A stretch of DNA of 64,000 nt from Apis mellifera (lineage: Eukaryota; Arthropoda; Insecta; Hymenoptera; Apidae), in the NCBI RefSeq assembly GCF_003254395.2, contig NC_037638.1, positions 13,909,086 through 13,973,085 on the forward strand. Direction: 5' to 3'. Positions 61,548-64,000 of the stretch are shown here, piece after piece. Every line of letters begins with the position of its first letter. Position 1 is the stretch's first letter. The translations under genes were made by a program, and so were the position numbers. The notes below the pieces were generated by a model. That model saw nothing but the letters and a program-made list of their open reading frames with translations. It searched no databases and was not told the origin of the DNA.

Positions 61548-64000
61548 TCCAATAATATAACAGTATTTAATATGCAAAATACAAAGGAATTTTTTGATGT
61601 ATTTGTAATAACCATCAAAAAATTAGAGATTTAATTATTTTACAAAATTATTTTATAAAAGATAATTAGATGGTAAGTTAATATCGTTTACATTTTGTTC
61701 ATCTATCAAAATTTCAATAATTTTTATACTTGTATTTTTGTGTTTCCGATATTTGATTATTTTCTCAGTCGTTATCGTTGCATTTTATTGTGTAAATCCT
61801 ACTAAAACGTCTGCGTTTTTATTAGTTTTTCCATTTTTATATCTTATTTTATAATCATACTTTCTTAATTTTAACTGCCATTTCATTAATTTAGAATCTA
61901 GGTTTTTTTACATTAAAAATATTTGTAATGTATTATTGTAAATTTGGTTTTATATATAAATATGTAAAATATTATGCTCACACTATTACTAACAATTAAT
62001 TCGATGTATTTATAAAAGAAATAAAAGATTTAGAAAATTCTAGGTATTGTAACAATTATTAATTTTTGTTTTAATTGAAACAAAATGCTCAAATGTCGTT
62101 GGTTTGTTTTAATTTTTTTTTTTTTTTGATAATTATATTAACAATTTTGCAATTTCGGAAAATGTTCAATTCAAATTTATGATAATAAACCTAAAAATGA
62201 TTGCACATAATTGTAATATAATCTAAATATTAGATATAAATTCTTCATATAAATTCGCATTTGTTTTCATTACTTGCATTTTAATTCTTTTAATTTTAAT
62301 TCTACATTTTAATTTTTTTTTCCTAATGTATAAAATATTTTTTCTAACTTTCTTCAATATTCCTAGAGAGAGTGCACATGATGATATTGTCTAAATAAAT
62401 ATTTTAATCAAATTATTAATCCAACTAGAATTATATTTATCTCTTTGAAAAATCCGTGAGGCATTTTTTGAAACCAAACAATATTCGAATGTATTCATGA
62501 CAATATAGCATGGAAAAACAGTTTCTTTTCTATTTCAATTTGATAGAATACAATGTTTAAATGCGTAAAATATTTTGCACTTTCTATTGATTTAAAATCA
62601 GTGATTTTTGGAATAAGATATCTATTGTCGCATTAATTAGTCCAAAAATTTATTACTAATTGCAATTTGGATGCTATTCTTTTTTTGAAACCAACAATAA
62701 CTCTGTTCGAATTTAATAATTCAGGAACTCGTATTATGGTTGAATTTTTTTTTTTTTCATTTCTTTTTCTTTATTTATCTATCAATTTCTTTCTATTTGT
62801 GTAATAATGTTTACTCTCTTAGATCTTATTGTATCTATTTTGTTATATTTTACTATCGTGATATGTCTAATTTATCATTTTCTAAACAAAATATGTTATT
62901 AAATTTCTTGTATAATATATTTGATTTTTTCTTTTTGTTTAAATGAATAATACGAATGCTTTTTTCTCAAAATGTTCATTCGATTTCTTTTTTTTCTTTT
63001 TACCATTATATAGCGTAAATGGATTTTTTTAAATAGGATTTTTTTCTCGGAATTTTTTTTTTTTTTATTTTTTTATTTTTCATAAGTATCCATCCACTTG
63101 AGTTTTATTATTGCGGGAACATATAATTTTAATATAATAAATTTAATAATCACATAGTTTTCATAGTAATATTTATTATTGAAACGAAACATGCTCTATT
63201 CTTATTGACAGTTAAATAATTACAAATTAAACAATTATGTAAACAATTATGTCTAAGGAAGGATGTTCTGATTTTGATATATATTATCAAGGATGTTCTT
63301 TTGAATAATTCTTACAAAATTTTACTTATTGCTCGTTTTTTATTAATAAAAGAATTTTGTGGTATCTTGAGTGAAATTGATATTATTAGAAAGTTGGAGT
63401 ATAATATGGATTCTTCGGATTATTATCGGATGATTATTTATCGTTTCAGTATTATTATAATTTCGACGATTCAAAATTTTATATTATATTTCAAAATCCT
63501 TTTCTAAATCCGCATAATCCATCGAAATCAATAGAGATAATTAATATAAATAATAACATAACTGAATAACATATCAAGTGTGAATGGAAACGGAAATTAA
63601 AACAAACAATAAATTTAGGAATTAAAATATAAATATTTATATAATAACGTATATTATACACTAAATAGTCTCGATACATAGTTGAATGTCAATTAATTTC
63701 AAAATATCCTAAATTTCCAACATGCATTTACACAAATTTATTAATTTAACATGTATTGAATAATTTGTGAAAATTTTTATCTAAAAACAAAATTGTTCAT
63801 GATAACAAAATAAATTGATAATTTTAATAATTTTGAAAATCACTTATTTTATTGTACTAAAGTATATTATAAATTTTTATGATAAATATATTATAATTTT
63901 GTAAAAGGACGAAACGATGAAGGAAGATATATCTATTTTTAGTGTTTTTCAAGTCAAATCAATCAAATTAGGATGATTTTTTTTTAATATATTTTTTTTG
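61548..64000 (-). repeat. Right arm of giant inverted repeat (runs off the window)
   Basis: Reverse complement of 48418-50858. The last base of the window still pairs (64000 with 48418), so the arm continues beyond it. Carries the identical 77-codon (63274-63507, plus) and 62-codon (63491-63679, minus) frames and the mirrored Gypsy remnant. Differs by a few indels and substitutions, e.g. TAGCG for TAACG near 63014. Confidence 0.95.
61785..62745 (-). pseudogene. Decayed Ty3/Gypsy pol, inverted copy
   Basis: Mirror copy of the remnant at 49665-50625, read on the minus strand: reverse-transcriptase start near 62737, YLDN box at 62386-62397, and RNase H tail ending at the TAA at 61785-61787. The same lesions are visible (YLDN box, stop positions), so the element was already dead before the segment was duplicated. 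The RNase H segment has at least one substitution relative to the left copy. The integrase-like trace downstream of the left copy has no counterpart, because the homology ends at 61548. Confidence 0.88.

Noticed and set aside
1..64000. tRNA, rRNA, CRISPR or riboswitch features
   Set aside because: No cloverleaf-like GC-containing 70-90 base segment, no regularly spaced direct repeats with unique spacers, and no bacterial-type signals were seen on either strand.

Overview
This window looks like intergenic or heterochromatin-like nuclear DNA from an insect, most likely a hymenopteran such as a honey bee (Apis) or a close relative. The evidence is an extreme A+T content (by eye well over 80%), many (TA)n and TATAA-type simple repeats, no intact protein-coding gene in 64 kb, and decayed mariner transposons of a type common in bees. 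One mariner resembles the 'mellifera'-group mariners. The species call is inference; no host gene is present to anchor it. Nothing bacterial was seen: no operons, no CRISPR array, no tRNA or rRNA.

Layout. Positions 1-2470 are AT-rich DNA ending in a 1.2 kb TATAA-type array with a 47-base poly(A) run. From 3.7 to 60 kb, islands of slightly higher GC sit in AT-rich filler. Comparing them by eye shows that many are diverged copies of a few repeat families, named here Rep-A to Rep-F. Rep-A: 14.0, 37.5, 42.3 kb. Rep-B: 3.7, 6.9, 46.8 kb. Rep-C: 11.2, 26.9, 57.3 kb, 58.6 kb reversed, and a fragment at 16.4 kb. Rep-D: 21.5, 24.0, 25.1 kb. Rep-E: 53.2, 55.1 kb, and 56.9 kb reversed. Rep-F: 13.4 kb, and 15.6 kb reversed. 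I could not assign any of them to a named family.

Recognisable transposons. (1) A nearly complete 1.25 kb mariner at 53782-55027 has TA target duplications and a readable D,D34D transposase broken by a premature TGA and a late frameshift. It sits inside a Rep-E copy whose neighbouring paralogue keeps an apparent empty target site. (2) A much older mariner of another lineage lies at 34522-35776 (minus), and a 260 bp fragment of the same lineage at 9943-10203 (plus). (3) A degenerate Ty3/Gypsy pol remnant (reverse transcriptase to RNase H) at about 49665-50625 (plus) occurs again at 61785-62745 (minus).

The Gypsy remnants lie within the largest structure here: a nearly identical inverted duplication of at least 2.44 kb. 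Positions 48418-50858 are the reverse complement of 61548-64000, around a 10.7 kb spacer holding the young mariner, the Rep-E cluster and two Rep-C copies. The right arm runs off the window edge, so the full arm length is unknown.

Two higher-GC islands (24.5-24.8 kb and 29.5-29.7 kb) and a few short open frames are not explained by the repeats. I saw no convincing new biological system. The most useful observations are the giant inverted repeat, the mariner empty-site pair, the uncatalogued repeat families and several strong hairpins.
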